64,000 bases of DNA, taken from Opisthorchis felineus (lineage: Eukaryota > Platyhelminthes > Trematoda > Opisthorchiida > Opisthorchiidae). The notes under the pieces are model-generated. The model ran no database searches and was not told the DNA's origin. It saw nothing but the letters and a program-made list of their open reading frames with translations. Position numbers and translations under genes: made by a program. Location of the stretch: positions 247,830 through 311,829 of the forward strand of contig SJOL01005652.1 in the NCBI GenBank assembly GCA_004794785.1, in the 5' to 3' direction. Shown in pieces: positions 60,077-64,000 of the stretch. The stretch's first letter is position 1. Each line of letters begins with the position of its first letter.

Positions 60077-60272
60077 TTATGGTTCATCATGTGGGCTATA
60101 TAGCTCAAATCCACGTCTCCTTGTCGGTTCAGTAGTGTCTAAAAGTTGAAAATGAATAGTCCGAAAATAATTTTTCGCTCCAAAACATTGTTCTCCTAAA
60201 TGATCCATTATTCTCCGATTTGTTTGATCTGTAACTGCAAACATGTTGGCTTTCCTGCGTTGTTCCACTTCA
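60077..60272 (-). CDS. Weak exon candidate, unknown
   Basis: A good acceptor-like tract (GGTTTTGCCATCTAG) precedes 60272 on the minus strand. About 65 codons are open (start EVEQRRKANMFAVTDQTN) to a TAA at 60077; a donor-like GACGTGGAT lies inside. No domain is recognised and the phase does not fit 59953 directly. Confidence 0.15.
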
Positions 60273-60283
60273 CTAGATGGCAA

Positions 60284-60918
60284 AACCAGAGCCAGCTTTC
60301 CTTAGCTTTTCTTGATCATCCAGTCGTGTCTCACTATATGCATGGAGGTCTACCCTATAGCGTTTGAATTATTTTGGAACAAGAGCAGGTCGCCATTCAG
60401 GCCTGTCTCCTCCACCTCTACTCATGACAGTTGTCATGATCCAGGTTCCAAGTCGAAGGTATGTCTTGCTCTTTGTAGTTCGCATAACTTGCTGGGATGG
60501 GGTTTCCTGAATGCTAATTCTGGAAATAGGGGCTTATTTTGCCTACTTCATCCCAAACCTTTAACCACAGTGCCCGACCCACAAGGCAGTGAGTTCTAAA
60601 TTAGCCCAAGGAATAAAAGTCTGGCTCCTAATTTCAATGCTACATCGGGTGTCTTTCGAGCAGCACCAGACTCTATGGTTTTAGAAGCATTTTAACCGCA
60701 CTGCATAATTCGCCAGCTGTCACAGTTAAACGATTGGAGCGTGCGGCTTTTGAGGCCGACCTTTTCTAACCCGTCCTTCCCGGGGGTAAGCAGCATAGCT
60801 GCTTCCATAAATGGGGAGATTCTGGGTGCCTGTGAGATACACACTGCTGTTTTCAAACTCCTTTCGCAGCGAACAGTGCGATCCACTGCTTTTGGTTGTA
60901 CTGCTCTCCAATAGATTT
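60284..60918. other. No recognisable gene up to the assembly gap
   Basis: Open frames on both strands run into the gap and cannot be judged. Confidence 0.3.
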
Positions 60919-61008
60919 NNNNNNNNNNNNNNNNNNNNNNNNNNNNNNNNNNNNNNNNNNNNNNNNNNNNNNNNNNNNNNNNNNNNNNNNNNNNNNNNNN
61001 NNNNNNNN
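60919..61008. other. Assembly gap (90 N)
   Basis: A run of 90 undetermined bases. Frames reported through it are artefacts. Confidence 1.
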
Positions 61009-61972
61009 TATTATAATCGATCCACCGGCGTAAGCCAAGCAGATGTCTGAAAAGTGAAGCCATTCATCACCTAGCCGGTTCGCCCGAAATCAAGTAGTAT
61101 AAACGTAGAAAGTGTAACGGCATACAACTATTATGATGTTGGGAATCCTTTCAGACATAAATCCGAGGGATATTGTCCGATCTCATTTGAGATCCGTAGA
61201 TGGTTTCAGAAAGGTAGGCGATATTTTCAACCATCTTATGTGTTGTAACATTTGGATTTGATGCGGGACCTGGGGCATTCGCAGCTTTATCCCATGTAAG
61301 AGTATGAAGTCACTTAGCTATTCCGAATGTTCCTTTTCACACATAAGAGCAGAATTCTTGGGTACGTCTTCATACCGTTCGCAAGAATGAGATAAGCAAA
61401 AGCCCATATGAACAGCGGCGAATTATTAGTACTGGCTTGTTTCGTTTGATTTCATTCAACATCGAGAAAATGATAAGTGAAATGCATATCATAAACCTTG
61501 GTGATACCGGAAAAACCAGTCGAACTTTTGGGAATAGCACCCTAATGTTGTTACGGGCATACGCCTAAAAGAGCAACGATGTACGCACTCCTCCTACCTA
61601 GTGACCCACTCCTCAAATGCTTTATGGTTATGAGCTACTGTGGCAGGGTTGGGATATTCATTCCCCCATAATCCGACTGCTTTTTCTCGGCTTTTCAAAG
61701 GTAGTGATATAGAATAGTTATAAGCCGGAATTTTGGTTTCGAAATATATTTACAAGCTGAAGAAGAACTATAGGTGAATCATCTGCACTTCAATCCTACA
61801 TGGTACTGCAGAAAATGTCGAAATGCAATTCGGAGTTCCAAATCCATACTGTTAGATAATAATTGAACATATATCATTTCAAAATTAAATTGGCTAAGAG
61901 ATCCAATCTGATGTACCACTCACAGCCTCGTCATTAGTTTGAAAAGATCCTAGCGTAACGGATCATTGCAGT
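61009..61972. other. No recognisable gene
   Basis: AT-rich sequence with no motif-bearing frame. Confidence 0.4.
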
Positions 61973-62200
61973 CTACCACACGTGAACAGGTAGGGTTTCA
62001 TAAACAGACAACGACGGAAGATCATTATTGATACGTTCAGCATCCGCCAAACAGGTAATCAGGGTCTTATCATCAACCACCGTCTTATTTAAGAAAATCG
62101 TCTTTAAATTCGAAGTTAATATGATGCTGCAGAATCCACCGGCGACTCCTTTTCTCATCCGTAGAATTGGTTTATCTTGCGTTGACCCAGATATGATCAT
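61973..62200 (-). mobile_element. Possible BEL/Pao-type integrase fragment
   Basis: The minus-strand frame has VVDDKTLITCLADAERINND followed by LPSLSVYETLPVHV. BEL/Pao integrases have a closely similar block (VDDETLxTxLxEVERILNDRPI...LTPNHLL) after a GGVWER motif; here MRKGVAGG sits at the matching upstream position. Only about 70 residues are recognisable, and no catalytic DDE residue can be placed. Confidence 0.45.
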
Positions 62201-62394
62201 ATTGCGGTAGGAATCAATCGACATGAACCAGACACCACAAAAAGTACGAAAAATCACTGACCCATCTGCCTGACTGTCAGATGCAGTGTGTGGGTGAATG
62301 TCAAGATCGTGTGGCTAATATGCGTCCTTTGACTGGATGGAGTGCACTGTGGAACCACGGTCAGGATCAGCCTGCCGCCCAGCACAGAGCAGGG

Positions 62395-64000
62395 TGCCGC
62401 ATAAACTCATACCTGAGTTTCGGAGGCGAACAACCGAAAAGCTAGAAAAAGCACCATTGTGAGAAAAAGGAGTCCCAATGCACCACCTATGTTACTGGTT
62501 GGGAAGTTGGATGGAACTTATCGGTTTTATGTGGATTTTTTGGAACTAGACAGAGTGACTATCGAAGATGCCATGTCCATGCGAACAACGGAAGTTCTCC
62601 CGGATCTCCACACAGCCGAAGTGACTTCGTCAACTGACCAGTGATCTGTCTATTGGCGACCTCTCCCGGTGACTCATGATAGAATCAAAGCTGTTTTTTG
62701 CGATAAGGCATAGGTATGCGAGTCCCTGAAAATATGTTCTGGTTCACACAATGTCCCGACCACATTCGGTCAACGTTATGGATAAACCTTTGATGAAGTG
62801 GAAGCCGTTGTTCTTCTCCACAGAATTGATAATTTGCTATAGAAAAGAATATGTGAGGAGAGTTAGAAAGGTGCTCCAGAGAATAAGAGGAGCTAGAAAG
62901 TAGCTCGGTAGCACCAAATGCAGACGTTCCTTTGAATCAGTAGTGTGTCTTGACAACATGGAGGGAAATGGCCACGCCAGTCCACCTCCAGAAAATGGGG
63001 AACATTGGAATTATCATGCCCCAATGTCATAGTAATAGATGTGGTCGTGTCTCAGCTTCGCCGTGTCATGATTCTCTGAGACGGCGTTTCCACTCTTCTG
63101 GTGCTTCAAAATGATGAAATGTTTGAGTGGACCCCAGAACTAAGGAGCGCATTTCGGGGTCTGAAAGAAAGTAGTATATTCAACCTTAAAATCTAACGAG
63201 ACGCCTTCCACGTCTGCTGGCATGTTAAGAGGATGTAAGTTGCTTACTCACGCAGTGAAGAGAAACCATTACACAACCAACGGAGTGCCTTGCAATGGTT
63301 TTTGAATTAGAAGGAAGACAAGAACATCCTGTTGCAAAATAGGCTGGTCATAAACCCTTGGCATGAGTGGTGGCAACCAAAAGCCCTCGAGGACGGCTAG
63401 CTATATGGGCGCTAAGGCTTCATGACGTCAACTTTAGGATTCAGCATGTCGGTGACCAGGAACGCAATATACCAGAGGAGCCTCCTAGATTCGATCGAGG
63501 AACAGACGAACCCACTCACAAGCGAAGTGATATCTGTAAGTTTAGTCACATTGTTTGGACAATGTGTAGCGAACCATCAGATGAGTGATCCGCTGTGCCA
63601 ACCAACAAAGGACCAAATCAAGGCCGAAAGCAACGTCGTAAAATTGCACGCACTTCTCACATGATGATTTAGATTCTACCTGGGGAATGGAGTGCTGTTG
63701 CCGAAAGTGATCAAAACTTGAGACCCGTAAAGTACCATATGTGCTAATGGAACACCGGCATCCACAGATGCAGGTAACGTCTGATCAAGTATACATCGGT
63801 GCGGGGGAGACGCTTGTTTTAGCCGCAATTATACCGAGATGTAAAGAGTTTGCAGTGCCAGAGCACGAAGAAGCCAAAAGCCAGGTACAACTAACCGTCC
63901 GGCACGAGAATGGTGGACGGATTCGTTAAGTCCATGACCGGCAAGCTCAAACGGAAAATGCTCTATACTGGTGGGTCAAGGCATTTACGACTACAGATGA
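62395..64000 (+). mobile_element. Ty3/gypsy pol remnant (RT, RNase H, start of integrase), runs off window
   Basis: RT entry at 62490-62640 has LVGKLDGTYRFYVDF, LELDRVTIEDAMSM and then SSTDQ, with SVYW...PVTHDRIKAVFC just after a stop (palm A neighbourhood). The palm C region near 62760-62880 is badly decayed (MDKPLMKW, VRRVRKVLQRIRG), with no intact YxDD. RNase H at 63120-63480 has FEWTPELRSAF, TQ.RETITQPTECLAMVF and SPRGRLAIWALRLHDVNF.IQHV. The N-terminal zinc-binding part of integrase probably begins by 63930. Frame changes and stops are frequent. The wording differs from both CsRn1-like copies and from the 13041-15960 element, closest to the 5049-7190 type. Confidence 0.8.

Noticed and set aside
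60692..61063. 123-codon minus-strand frame
   Set aside because: It spans 90 N, so its openness is an artefact of undetermined bases.
1..64000. CRISPR array, bacterial operon or phage system
   Set aside because: No regularly spaced direct repeats, no ribosome-binding-site-led gene chains and no long prokaryotic frames; everything recognisable is eukaryotic retroelement sequence.

Overview
The window looks like repeat-rich, intron-type DNA from a trematode flatworm, most likely an opisthorchiid liver fluke (Clonorchis/Opisthorchis type). This is inferred from the kinds of decayed mobile elements present: CsRn1-like Ty3/gypsy pol remnants, a tRNA-derived SINE whose read-through frame (WLEREFTDRKVRGSNP) I remember from fluke gene predictions, an RTE-like non-LTR retrotransposon, and ~315-nt repeats carrying hammerhead-like cores. 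There are no bacterial operons, no rRNA and no convincing functional tRNA gene. Open frames of 60-150 codons are common by chance at this base composition, so I trust only frames with family motifs or several independent signals. Layout: 1-5 kb almost empty apart from a weak hammerhead-like site near 3.85 kb. 5.05-7.19 kb, decayed Ty3/gypsy pol (+). 8.5-10.9 kb, two weak exon candidates (-). 11.69-12.0 kb, one ~315-nt hammerhead repeat monomer. 13.04-15.96 kb, a nearly full gag/pol of a second gypsy lineage (+), broken by stops and frameshifts. 16.87-17.99 kb, a ~97% identical inverted repeat with an exon-like core. 19.73-20.14 kb, an inverted dimer of the hammerhead repeat. 22.65-24.64 kb, CsRn1-like gypsy pol (-). 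25-32 kb, microsatellites, a weak terminal-exon candidate and a small foldback repeat. 32.40-32.84 kb, a second inverted dimer. 34.26-34.56 kb, gypsy integrase tail (-), followed by a possible dispersed repeat and two AAT-type tails. 39.83-41.66 kb, a broken MULE-derived, ZSWIM3-like gene (+). 42.17-42.75 kb, another inverted repeat. 44.16-47.01 kb, a third gypsy type, CsRn1-like (-), with a SINE inserted in its reverse transcriptase. 50.97-52.06 kb, RTE-like non-LTR reverse transcriptase (-). 54.42-54.81 kb, the one host gene I would defend: a 127-residue two-membrane-segment protein, vaguely TMEM230/DUF872-like, with a poly(A) signal. 55.7 kb, a second SINE (-). 58.6-60.3 kb, a hammerhead-repeat fragment and weak exon candidates (-). 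60.9 kb, an assembly gap. 62.0 kb, a possible BEL/Pao integrase piece (-). 62.4-64 kb, another gypsy pol running off the end (+). Nothing here works as an operon. The window is mostly layered, dead retroelements in both orientations. The most interesting material is the family of small hammerhead-bearing repeats and the recurrent inverted (foldback) arrangements of short repeats.
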